Shown: piece after piece, positions 39,622 through 49,253 of the stretch
How the letters are laid out: each line of letters starts with the position of its first letter
Numbering within the stretch: the stretch's first letter is position 1
Made by a program: the position numbers and the translations under genes
From: Isotricha intestinalis
Lineage: Eukaryota; Ciliophora; Litostomatea; Vestibuliferida; Isotrichidae
Assembly: GCA_023807065.1 (NCBI GenBank)
Contig: JAJJLU010003459.1
Span: 1 to 64,000, forward strand
DNA: 64,000 nt
Direction of reading: 5' to 3'
The notes under the pieces: model-generated
Database searches by the model: none
What the model saw: only the letters and a program-made list of their open reading frames with translations
Told to the model about the DNA's origin: nothing

Positions 39622-41571
39622 ATGTCTTCTATAAATTCGGTAAATACGAAATTAGAAGCATATCTTTTAGTTCATGACCCAAGAAAATTATTAAGAATGT
39701 TATCTTTAAAATATAGTGATATTGAAGAAGATAAAAATTTTTTATATTTAAATCAAATTTTCTATAATAAAAAAAGTGCTTTTAATACTTTATTTAAAGA
39801 ATATCAATATATATATAATTATGATGATTTCTTAAAAAGATTTTATTATCATGATGAAAGCTTAACAAAAATTCCAAAATTAAGTGATTATTATAAAAAC
39901 TACTATTTATTTTTTTGCAAACCTTTTTTCAGAAATTTTAAAATGACAAAAATTCTTCAAAATAATGGTAATTTAAAAGCAGAAATTTTTTATAAAAAGA
40001 ATTATGAATCTCTTAGTAAAAACGATGAAACAGAAAAAATAAAAGAAAATTCTTTAATTTCTTTTGATAATACAACAAATAATAAAACAATATTTGATGA
40101 AAAAATAAAAAATTTAATAGAAAATACTGCAAGTAAGATGACACTTTCTTTGGAAAATTCCGAAATAGATAATACAAAATACAATTTATTTACAAAAAGA
40201 AGTAAAGATGATTCTTTCGGAAATATTTTAAATGATTTACTTTATGGTAAAAAAGAAAATAATTTAAATAAAAATAATTCATATTTTCCTCAAAAGAATA
40301 AATTTTCATATAGAAATAAAATTAAATCTTCAATTTATAATTTATCAAAAAATTCATATTTAAATAATTATAATAATGATAAAAGTAAAAAATCTTTATC
40401 ACCAAGTTTTTATAATAATAGAAAATCGAATTTTGATGGTTTTTATCGGTTAAATAATAATTTAAAAATAAATAAACAAAGAAATAAAACAAATAATAAT
40501 TCTAAAAATTTAAATTCAAATTTAAGTAATTTTGAAAAATTATCTTCAACATTAAATAATAATAATATAAGTAAAACAATGAGAAATAGTATAAATAATC
40601 AAAATAATAAAATTATATATCATGAAAAAATAAGTTCAAGACAATTTTTAATTCCTAACACATATTCTAGTATTTCAAATTCAAAAAATAAAAATATAAA
40701 AAATTCATATGTTACTTTTGAAAAAAATAATAGTCCTAAAAAACATGAAAAAAGTAATTATAAATTATCAACAATAAAAAATCAAAAAAGAAATTTTGGA
40801 TCAAAGTTTAATTTAGTTAAAACTTCATTACAAGTTATTCAATCAAATTTCAATAAAGAAACTATATTTTCACAAAAAAATCCAAATTTTTCTTATAAAA
40901 AAAATCAAACTTATTTTTCAAATAAAACAAATAATAATAGTAATGCTTCATTATCATTACAAAAAAGTAAAAAAAAAGATAAGACAATAATACAAGAAAA
41001 AAATAATAAAAATACAATTAAAAGAAGAAATAAATCTAATATTGAAAATTTTGTATTATCAAATAGAAGAAATTTAAAAAATTATATTAATAGTAAAATA
41101 TTTTATCCTCCAAATAATAATCTCAATAATTATAAAATTTATATGAAATTAAATAATATAAATATTTCTTCAAGAAATCAAAAAGATTCAATTAGTCAAA
41201 ATCAAACAAATATTAAAAGTTTAAGAAAAGAAAATAAAATAAATAGATATAGTATTGATGAAGATAAAATTAATTGTCAAAATATTCTTTCTAATTTAGA
41301 TTATCAAAGAAAATATAAATCTGAAATTAGTCAAAAAGTAATTAATCAATTAGAACAATTAATGAAAAAAAAAAAAAATTCTTATTATAATAAATTAAAT
41401 AATAATACTATGAGCTCTCCTAATTTAAATAATGAAAAATCAAAAAAAAATAATGAAAATCATCATCATTTTTTAATTATTAAAAAATTTAACCCAAAGA
41501 ACATTAATTTAAATAAAAATTATAAAAAAGGAAATGAAAAAAATCATAAAATTTTTTCACCTAAAAAATAA
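39622..41571 (+). CDS. Hypothetical Asn/Lys/Ser-rich protein
   Basis: 649 residues. The first 110 residues look folded: LEAYLLVHDPRKLLRMLSLKYSDI, FNTLFKEYQYIYNYDDFLKRFYYHDESL and YYKNYYLFFCKPFFRNFKMTKIL. The rest is a long, disordered Asn/Lys/Ser region with many SNN and NKN runs. The N-terminal pattern occurs in unnamed proteins of ciliates, to my recollection, but I cannot name a function. No membrane segment. Probably a cytoskeletal or scaffolding protein, by style only. Confidence 0.7.
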   Translation: MSSINSVNTKLEAYLLVHDPRKLLRMLSLKYSDIEEDKNFLYLNQIFYNKKSAFNTLFKEYQYIYNYDDFLKRFYYHDESLTKIPKLSDYYKNYYLFFCKPFFRNFKMTKILQNNGNLKAEIFYKKNYESLSKNDETEKIKENSLISFDNTTNNKTIFDEKIKNLIENTASKMTLSLENSEIDNTKYNLFTKRSKDDSFGNILNDLLYGKKENNLNKNNSYFPQKNKFSYRNKIKSSIYNLSKNSYLNNYNNDKSKKSLSPSFYNNRKSNFDGFYRLNNNLKINKQRNKTNNNSKNLNSNLSNFEKLSSTLNNNNISKTMRNSINNQNNKIIYHEKISSRQFLIPNTYSSISNSKNKNIKNSYVTFEKNNSPKKHEKSNYKLSTIKNQKRNFGSKFNLVKTSLQVIQSNFNKETIFSQKNPNFSYKKNQTYFSNKTNNNSNASLSLQKSKKKDKTIIQEKNNKNTIKRRNKSNIENFVLSNRRNLKNYINSKIFYPPNNNLNNYKIYMKLNNINISSRNQKDSISQNQTNIKSLRKENKINRYSIDEDKINCQNILSNLDYQRKYKSEISQKVINQLEQLMKKKKNSYYNKLNNNTMSSPNLNNEKSKKNNENHHHFLIIKKFNPKNINLNKNYKKGNEKNHKIFSPKK

Positions 41572-41797
41572 TTGTTTTATAAAAAATATTTTTTGCTATA
41601 AATACTTTATTTATAATGAACATTATTAAAATATTATTTTACATTTTTAATTTTAAAATATTTAATATATATTTTTTTAAATTGATGATATTATGTTATT
41701 ATAGATTATCTTCAAAAAATAGAAAAAATAAATTTTATATTTTAAATTTGTTAACAAGAATATATTTAACAAAACTAATATAAATATGAAAAGAAAT

Positions 41798-43252
41798 TTA
41801 AATAGTTTCCTTTGTAACTCTAGTACTATTACTTTCATTATTCTGAAAAATTTTTTTTTCATTATCATTAAAATTAATATTTTTATTTTTTTCTTGATTA
41901 TAAATTTCATATTGTTCAAATCCATAATCTTTTTCAACTAAATCATTAATATGAATAATACTAGCTTCAATAGTAGTATAATAATAACCAATCATTGAAT
42001 TTTTAGTATCAGTAGTAGTGAAATTTTTAATAAAGAATAAATGAGGTAATAAATCAGGAAAATCAGCATAAATAATAATATAACTAAAAATTAATATTAA
42101 TTCATCTCCGTCGATACTTAAATAATTTTTTGGTATATTATTTTGAAGAGGCTCCCATATTTTCATTATATTATCTATTATATTTTTACCCATTGAATAT
42201 AATAATTTTATCTTATCATATGGAGTTTGATAATTTTTTAAATTTTTCAATAAATTCATTGAACTTTGATATGGAATATAATTTTCTTCTTTATAATATG
42301 TTTTTAAAAAAATTAATTTTTCTTCATCAATCATTAAATTATTTTTTATTATAAAATCCATTTGAATTTTTTCTGTATGATTATCTAAAGTAAATTTATC
42401 ATTAATATTAATATTTTTAGGGTGAATATTTCCTTTTTTTAAATTGTTAATATGTTTTTGAAAATTATCAACTTCACTTTCATTTGCTAATTTACATAAT
42501 TGAAAAACTAGATAATATAATTTTTTATTAGAAAAAAATTGATTAGAAAACATAATAGTAAATTCTTCTTTTTCTTTTTCAAAATATTTAAAAGGGAGAA
42601 CATTAGAATACATATAATAAAAACATTTTTGAAGTTTAAATAAAAAAAAAACTAATTGTTGAGTAATTGCTTCAGAAACTAATTTTGCTCTTTCATATTT
42701 TTCATTATTATTTGATATTTGTTTTATATCATTTAAATGATATTCTATTTCTTTTGTAAAAACTTCAATAAATAATTTAATACAAATTGAAATTGGATGT
42801 TCTTTATTATTTAAATGTTCTTTAAATATTTCTATATATTCTTTTAATTTTTCTTTATTTAATTCATATTCATTTTTAGAAAATAAAGACTTTGAAGATG
42901 AAGTTGATATATTATTTATTTTATTTATGTTTTTATTATTATTATTATTGTTTAAGCAATCTGGTTTTGTTCTTATTTCAAATTTTTGCCAAATAAATAA
43001 ATCAAGAAATTTTTGTTCGTTATTAAATTTTGTTTTTTTTATTAAATTAAATAATTCTAATGCCCAATCTATACCAATTTTATATTGTTTATCTAAATAA
43101 TGTAATATTACATTTTTCCAATATTTTCTTTTTTTCCCATTTGAATTTTCATTTGTTTGATTTGAATTTTCATTTTTTATTTTTTTATTTATTAAATCAA
43201 AATATTCTTGATTGTCTTCATTTATTATTTCTTTACTAAAAGTTTCTCCCAT
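41798..43252 (-). CDS. VPS9-domain Rab GEF
   Basis: 484 residues. A helical N-terminal part with an Asn run near residue 100 precedes a VPS9 domain at about residues 320-445. Key pieces are NLKNYQTPYDKIKLLYSMGKNI, then SIDGDELILIFSYIIIYADFPDLLPHLFFIKNF and MIGYYYTTIEASIIHI. The Asp of the GADDLLP-like motif (here DGDELI) and the Tyr/Thr of GYY.T..EAA are in place. VPS9 proteins exchange nucleotide on Rab5-family GTPases at early endosomes. No RIN, FYVE or CUE domain is visible. The domain call is firm; the exact Rab target is inferred. Confidence 0.88.
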   Translation of the reverse strand: MGETFSKEIINEDNQEYFDLINKKIKNENSNQTNENSNGKKRKYWKNVILHYLDKQYKIGIDWALELFNLIKKTKFNNEQKFLDLFIWQKFEIRTKPDCLNNNNNNKNINKINNISTSSSKSLFSKNEYELNKEKLKEYIEIFKEHLNNKEHPISICIKLFIEVFTKEIEYHLNDIKQISNNNEKYERAKLVSEAITQQLVFFLFKLQKCFYYMYSNVLPFKYFEKEKEEFTIMFSNQFFSNKKLYYLVFQLCKLANESEVDNFQKHINNLKKGNIHPKNININDKFTLDNHTEKIQMDFIIKNNLMIDEEKLIFLKTYYKEENYIPYQSSMNLLKNLKNYQTPYDKIKLLYSMGKNIIDNIMKIWEPLQNNIPKNYLSIDGDELILIFSYIIIYADFPDLLPHLFFIKNFTTTDTKNSMIGYYYTTIEASIIHINDLVEKDYGFEQYEIYNQEKNKNINFNDNEKKIFQNNESNSTRVTKETI

Positions 43253-43303
43253 TTTATAATTTAATATTTTTAATTATATATTTACATAATTAAAAATTAA
43301 CAA

Positions 43304-44659
43304 ATGAATGTTTCAAAGAGAAATTTTAATATTTTTAGAAGTGGTAATAATTTTTCATCAAATTCTAAGAATATTGATTATGAATTTGAAAATGAAAAAA
43401 ATAAAGATACTATTATTAAATTAAAAGACCAAATTATTGCTAAAGATAAAGAAATTTCAGAATTGAAAGTTTTAAAAAATAATAAAGATGAAGAATATGA
43501 AAAAACAATTAAAGTTTTAGAAGAAATAATTAATCAGAGTACTCCAAAAGAAGAAATTAATATAAAGAAAAGTAAAAATAAAAAAAGAAAAAATAAAAGG
43601 AAAAGTGTAGAGAAAAATGAAAAAAAAGAAAATAATGAAATAAATGAAAATAATGAAATTAATGAAAATAATTTAAATAATAAAAATAATAACAGTGATG
43701 AAAAGAATGAAGAAAATTTATATGAAACAAAAAATTCATTAAATTTAAAGTTATTGAATATACAATTAGAATCTCAAAATAATATTTTATCAAAAAAAGA
43801 AAAAGAAATAGAAAAATTAAAGCAAAATCCAAGAATAGAGCATTCTTCAAAAATGACAGAAAACTTTATTCAAAATACAAAAGAATATGATAATATTGAA
43901 AAAGAAAATGAGATTATTTTAACTCAACAATATGATATTGAAAAATATTGTATTACTTTAAATGATAATAATAAAGATTTGCTTTTAAAAATTGAGAAAT
44001 TTAAAGAAGATTTTAAAATATATAAAGAAAGTCAAAGTAATAAAATAAAAAAATTAGAAGAAGAACTTAAAAACAAAGAAGAAAATGAAAGCAATTGTAA
44101 ATTATTTCATAGAAATAAAGGAAAAAAATCAAACAATAATGAATTAAATAATGTTGAAAATGAAATGAAAAAAATGAATAAAACTATGGATTTTTTAAGA
44201 AAAGAAACAAAAATAAAAAATGATGAAATTGAAGATTTAAATATTAAAATTCAAAATATTTATGATAAAAATAATGAATTAAAAAAACAATTAAATCATT
44301 TAAATAATTTAAATAAAGTTAATGAAAGTGAAAAAGAATTATTTAATGGGAATGAAGATATTAAAAATAAAATTAATAATTTGAATGAGCAATTAAAACA
44401 AGAAAAAAAAAATGGAGAAACTTTAAAGAAAAAAATGATTAATTTAGAAAAAGAAAATAAAGAGTTAAAAAAAAATGTTTTAGATTTACAAAATAATATT
44501 AATAAATTAACTGAGGAAAATACAAATTTAGAAAAAAAGCTTTTAAAAGAAGAAGATAATAATGAAGAAGATATTTTCTTTACAACAGGAATTAATATAA
44601 TAAAAAAAAGAAAATCAGAAAATGAAAATAATGAAAATTTAAATGAAGAAAATAACTAA
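43304..44659 (+). CDS. Coiled-coil protein
   Basis: 451 residues, almost entirely Lys/Glu/Asn/Leu heptads from about residue 25 on. The coiled coil is broken near residues 85-130 by a basic KSKNKKRKNKRKS patch and ENNEINEN repeats. No other domain is visible. The gene is divergent from the VPS9 gene, with about 50 nt between the starts, so they may share a promoter. A structural or tethering role is likely, but nothing specific can be said. Confidence 0.75.
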   Translation: MNVSKRNFNIFRSGNNFSSNSKNIDYEFENEKNKDTIIKLKDQIIAKDKEISELKVLKNNKDEEYEKTIKVLEEIINQSTPKEEINIKKSKNKKRKNKRKSVEKNEKKENNEINENNEINENNLNNKNNNSDEKNEENLYETKNSLNLKLLNIQLESQNNILSKKEKEIEKLKQNPRIEHSSKMTENFIQNTKEYDNIEKENEIILTQQYDIEKYCITLNDNNKDLLLKIEKFKEDFKIYKESQSNKIKKLEEELKNKEENESNCKLFHRNKGKKSNNNELNNVENEMKKMNKTMDFLRKETKIKNDEIEDLNIKIQNIYDKNNELKKQLNHLNNLNKVNESEKELFNGNEDIKNKINNLNEQLKQEKKNGETLKKKMINLEKENKELKKNVLDLQNNINKLTEENTNLEKKLLKEEDNNEEDIFFTTGINIIKKRKSENENNENLNEENN

Positions 44660-44952
44660 AAAGCAATTAATATTTAAATATTTCAAATAATAAAATTTTG
44701 AACTATAAATATAATATTTATTTATATTATTTTTTAATTACAAACTAAAGTAAATTTTTCAATTAAATCTTTAACAAATATCTTCTTCAATTATTATTTT
44801 TTATCTCATTAAATTTAAATTAATTATTTTATAAAAAATAAATTGTTTTTATCATTTTTTAAAAAATTAATTTACTATTTAATTATTCATTTTTTATAAT
44901 ATCAATTTCTATAAGTTTTTTTTTCTATTTATATTTATTTATAGTATTATTT

Positions 44953-46842
44953 TTAGAACATTAAACACATGTTACAAAATTCATTGTTGTTATTTCCTCT
45001 TTGACTTTCAAAAACAATAGAACTTTTTTTAAAGTGGAAATTATTATTTCCTAAAATTCCATTTTTTATTTTAAAAAGGAAATTATTACTTTCATTTTTG
45101 ATTTTATTTAATAATCTCATTCTATAACCAACTTTATCAATACCAATTTCATTTAATAATATTTCTTCATTTAAAGGTTGTCTAGTTAACATTTGAATAA
45201 ATAATAATTCAGGACTTGTATAATCATTAATTAAAAAATTATTAATATATTTTTCTAAACTAATAGAAGATAATAATCTAAATAATTTATTTTCATTTGT
45301 TGAATTAGATAAATAAACTTTTTCTTTTTCAATTTCAAATTTAAATAAATTTGCTTTTTCTTCTAAATGAATTAAAAATTTTGCTCTTTTTCCTGGAGTT
45401 TTAAAACCAATTTCTTTTAAATTTTCATCTGTTATTGCTATTCCGTTTTTTGTTTGTTCTATTAATACATTTAAATCATCAAATCCATTTTTTGAAAGGT
45501 AATTTAAATATTTTTTTGATAATCCTATTTCATTTAAAAATTCTAATATTTTATTTCTATTTTCATTTTTTATTGTTTCTTTATTTATTCCTTTATTATA
45601 TATTATTGATATTCTTTCTGAATTATTTTTATTTTTTATTTCCTCTTTTTCTAAATATATATCATTTTTACTATTATATGATTTGTATTTGTGGTTTATT
45701 TCGCTTTTATTATATGGAATTTTTGAAGAAAAAATTAAATTTTTTTTATTTACTATATTATTATTTAATGAATTACCTGTAAATGCTGTAATTCTATTTG
45801 AATTTATATTACTATGTTTTTCTGAATTCACTTTAAAATTCTTTTGAAAATTATTAGATTCTGTAGCATAAAATTTATGTTTTGAAATAATATCATCTAT
45901 AAAAGAAACATAATTATTACTTTCATCTTTTTTATTTTCATTATTTTCATTAATATTATTATCTAAACTTTCATCAAAATCATTACTTTTATTTTCTTCA
46001 AAATTTAAATTATCCAAAAGGATATAATTATCATTAATATCATTATTTTCATTGTTATTTTCAATTTGTTTAATTTGATCAAAATATCTATCTTTTTCAG
46101 TTACTGAATCAAAATAAAAAAATTCACCATTATTATTATTAGAATTAGAAGTATTACTGAATTTTTTTTTAGTTAACATTTCATTATTAATATCAATATA
46201 ATTATCGTTAATATCATTTTTAAAACTATGAAATACTGCAACAATTTTATTATCACAATCATCAAAAGAAATATTATTATTATTATTATCAAAACAAATA
46301 TCATTATTATTATCTTCAATTAAATTAATGATTGATTGTTCTCCTTGTTCTTTTGAATAATCATAAACAGTCATTTTATCTTTAAAAGTTTTAATATTTT
46401 TATCAGGATTAAATTTTAAAAGAAATAAAATTAACATTTTATCTCCTTTTGATGTTGCAATATGTAATGGAGTTTCACCATATTCGTTTTGACAATTTAT
46501 ATTTATTCCTTTTTCAAACATTATTTTTAATATTTTCTCTTTTCCTAATTCACAACATTGTAATGTGTAATCTATAAATATTTTCTCATTATTTTTTGTC
46601 AGAAAAGTATTTAAATAATTTATTAAATTTATATCGTTTGAAGTCGGATTTTTGTGTTTTAATGTTAAAGATAATAAATATTTTAAATTTTGCTCTTCTT
46701 CTATTATTCTTTTATTTGATTCTATTAATTGCTTTAATGTCTCTATGTCATTATTATTTCTTATGTTTCCTAAAGGAAAGTTTAATTCTTTTTTATTATT
46801 AACATTATTGTCTTCAATTTCTTTATTTAACTCATTCTCCAT
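44953..46842 (-). CDS. Ankyrin-SAM-SAM protein with C-terminal CaaX box
   Basis: 629 residues. Ankyrin repeats lie at about residues 85-180 (NCQNEYGETPLHIATSKGDKM, shown in part). A long Asn/Asp-rich linker follows. Two SAM-like domains come near the C-terminus: ILEFLNEIGLSKKYLNYLSKNGFDD with LKEIGFKTPGKRAKFL, and LLSSISLEKYINNFLINDYTSPELL with LNEIGIDKVGYRMRLL. The protein ends in CNMCLMF, so CLMF is a good CaaX prenylation signal. Architecture resembles ANKS-type scaffolds, and the lipid anchor implies a membrane-attached adaptor. The first SAM is clear; the second is more divergent. Confidence 0.82.
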   Translation of the reverse strand: MENELNKEIEDNNVNNKKELNFPLGNIRNNNDIETLKQLIESNKRIIEEEQNLKYLLSLTLKHKNPTSNDINLINYLNTFLTKNNEKIFIDYTLQCCELGKEKILKIMFEKGININCQNEYGETPLHIATSKGDKMLILFLLKFNPDKNIKTFKDKMTVYDYSKEQGEQSIINLIEDNNNDICFDNNNNNISFDDCDNKIVAVFHSFKNDINDNYIDINNEMLTKKKFSNTSNSNNNNGEFFYFDSVTEKDRYFDQIKQIENNNENNDINDNYILLDNLNFEENKSNDFDESLDNNINENNENKKDESNNYVSFIDDIISKHKFYATESNNFQKNFKVNSEKHSNINSNRITAFTGNSLNNNIVNKKNLIFSSKIPYNKSEINHKYKSYNSKNDIYLEKEEIKNKNNSERISIIYNKGINKETIKNENRNKILEFLNEIGLSKKYLNYLSKNGFDDLNVLIEQTKNGIAITDENLKEIGFKTPGKRAKFLIHLEEKANLFKFEIEKEKVYLSNSTNENKLFRLLSSISLEKYINNFLINDYTSPELLFIQMLTRQPLNEEILLNEIGIDKVGYRMRLLNKIKNESNNFLFKIKNGILGNNNFHFKKSSIVFESQRGNNNNEFCNMCLMF

Positions 46843-46978
46843 ATTAATAATTTCATTTTGATAAAAAGAATAATTCTTAAATTTTTTTTAATAAAATATT
46901 TTTAAAGATAAATAAATCATTTAACAGATTTATTTAATCATAATTTTAGTATATTATATAAATATAAATATTAAATAA

Positions 46979-49072
46979 ATGTTAAAGGAATATTCAAATA
47001 ATGTTTTACAAATTATACAATATATAAATATTTTTATGCCAAGAAAAGCATTTGAAACTTATATTTCAGAAATGTTTGATTCAATAAATCCTAAAAATGG
47101 AATAAATAGTATATCTTTCAATATCTATTTTAATTTACCTTTATTTATTACAGAAAAAATATTTAAAAGAATAACAAAATTTTCAAAAGAGATGGAAATT
47201 AGTAAAAGAGAATTTATTGATTTTTTTTCTGTTCTTTATTATGGTTCAATAGAAGAAAGAGCAAAATTAATTTTTCAAATATTAGATTTTAACAATGAAA
47301 ATAAAATTTATATTGAAGATATTAAATTACTTTTATATCATTTTCATATTATTAAAAATATATATAAAGATGAAATAGATTTAGAACTTATAAATAAAAT
47401 GATTTTTACATTTTTTGAAAAAGATAAATCATGGTTATCTTATAATGAATATATTCAAAAAATAAAAACAGAAAGTAGTGATATTTTATTTCTTTTCATT
47501 ATCTTATTTTTTAAATTTAAACCTTTCACTTTGGAAGAATTAGAATTATTTTATTTACATAATGATTCTTTACTTGATATGGAAACAAAAAATAATAATA
47601 ATGAAATACTTGATTTATATCCAATTATTTCTCCTTCTCGAAATTTATTTTATTATACAAAAAGATATTTAGGAATAAATAATTTAAATTATATAGAAAT
47701 TGAAGGAGAGAATGAAGATGATGAAAATATATTAAATGAATTAAGAAATTTCGAAATTGATTTTCTAATAGCAAAAAATAATTTAAATATTCCTTCAAAT
47801 ATGAGTTCAAAAAAAGGAAGAATAAATACATTAATAAAACATAAAAATAAATTATCAATTGAAGAATCAGATTTAATTGGAAAAAGTAAAACAGAGAAAA
47901 CTGAAAAATGTTATTCTTTTAAATCAAAATGTGAAATTGGAATAAGAAATAAAATTGAAGATTTAGAAGTTGATGATATTCCTTTAGAAAAATGTATTTT
48001 ATATATTTCAGGTAATAATATATATTATTATAAAAATTCATTAAAAATTATTATGTTAAAGAAAATATTGGAAATAGAAGAAGTAGGAAATTCCGTTTTA
48101 ATATGTTATATTGTAGATTTAAAACCTAAATTTTTAGAAATTAATTTTAATTCAACAATAACTAAAAATAAATTTGTAAAAATTTTAAAAAATGTATCTA
48201 AATATAAAGTTATAAATGATTATTATGAAATAAATAATGATATTGGGGGTGGCTCTTTTGGGCAAGTTTTTATGGGAAAAGAAAGAAAAACAGGTAAAAA
48301 AGTCGCAATAAAAGCTATTTCAAAATCATATAATAAATCAATAGAAGATATAAATTCAGTTTTATGGGAATTATCAATTAATAAAATATTAAAACATTTA
48401 GAAGTTTCTTATTTTGTTAAAATTTATCATATTTTTGAATCTATTTCTTATGTATATATTGTTATGGAATTTGCAGGACAAGATTTAGCTTCTTCTTTAA
48501 ATAATAATTGGCCTTCTATTGATGTTATTTATGATTATATGAAACAAATTGCAAATGGAATTTCAATTTTAAATAAATTTGGTATCATACATAGAGATTT
48601 AAAATTTCAAAATATTATTCTTTCATATGAGAATAATGATATTAATGATGAAACAGATTATGAAATAAAAGAAAATTTAAAATTAATTGATTTTGGATTT
48701 TCTAAAATTTTAAGTTATTATGAAAAAACGAATGAACCTTATGGAACTTTATGTTATCTTTCTCCTGAAATAGTAAATAATGAATATTATAATAATAAAG
48801 AAGATATTTGGACTTTCGGAATAATTGGATATTTCTTTTTAACTCAAACTTTCCCTTTTTTTGACAATGAATATCAAAATTGTTCAAATACTTGTAAATT
48901 TAATCATATATATAAAAATTTTGAAGAAAAAGATGTAACTTTAGATGAAGATGAATTTGATAGTCCAAAAGAGAAAATTATTGTTAAAATAGTTAATATG
49001 TCTTTAGTAAAAGATATTGATAAAAGAGCAAGTGTAAATGATATTCTTAATACATTGAATTATCATTCATAA
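46979..49072 (+). CDS. EF-hand, PH-like and kinase protein (CDPK7-like)
   Basis: 697 residues. The N-terminal 180 residues look like EF-hands (IFQILDFNNENKIYIEDIK is the clearest loop, near residue 103). A PH-like strand set lies at about 330-410 (KCILYISGNNIYYYKN, then KFLEINFN). The kinase domain runs from about 420 to the end: GGGSFGQV glycine loop, VAIK lysine near 444, HRDLKFQN near 537 (Phe replaces the usual Pro), DFGFSK near 570, and a GTLCYLSPEIV activation end. EF-hand, PH and kinase in this order matches CDPK7 of apicomplexans. It is likely a calcium- or lipid-tuned Ser/Thr kinase. Confidence 0.82.
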   Translation: MLKEYSNNVLQIIQYINIFMPRKAFETYISEMFDSINPKNGINSISFNIYFNLPLFITEKIFKRITKFSKEMEISKREFIDFFSVLYYGSIEERAKLIFQILDFNNENKIYIEDIKLLLYHFHIIKNIYKDEIDLELINKMIFTFFEKDKSWLSYNEYIQKIKTESSDILFLFIILFFKFKPFTLEELELFYLHNDSLLDMETKNNNNEILDLYPIISPSRNLFYYTKRYLGINNLNYIEIEGENEDDENILNELRNFEIDFLIAKNNLNIPSNMSSKKGRINTLIKHKNKLSIEESDLIGKSKTEKTEKCYSFKSKCEIGIRNKIEDLEVDDIPLEKCILYISGNNIYYYKNSLKIIMLKKILEIEEVGNSVLICYIVDLKPKFLEINFNSTITKNKFVKILKNVSKYKVINDYYEINNDIGGGSFGQVFMGKERKTGKKVAIKAISKSYNKSIEDINSVLWELSINKILKHLEVSYFVKIYHIFESISYVYIVMEFAGQDLASSLNNNWPSIDVIYDYMKQIANGISILNKFGIIHRDLKFQNIILSYENNDINDETDYEIKENLKLIDFGFSKILSYYEKTNEPYGTLCYLSPEIVNNEYYNNKEDIWTFGIIGYFFLTQTFPFFDNEYQNCSNTCKFNHIYKNFEEKDVTLDEDEFDSPKEKIIVKIVNMSLVKDIDKRASVNDILNTLNYHS

Positions 49073-49253
49073 TATTTATATAATATTAATTTTATAATTT
49101 ATAAATTGGAATTTTTATAATAGAATGTAAATTTAATATCGTGTTTTTTATAATTTATTTTGTTTTTTTTTTGGAATAAAATTTATTAAAATATTTTTTA
49201 AATTTTAATTTTTATTTATTTATATTCATATTTCATTTATTTATAATTATTTA

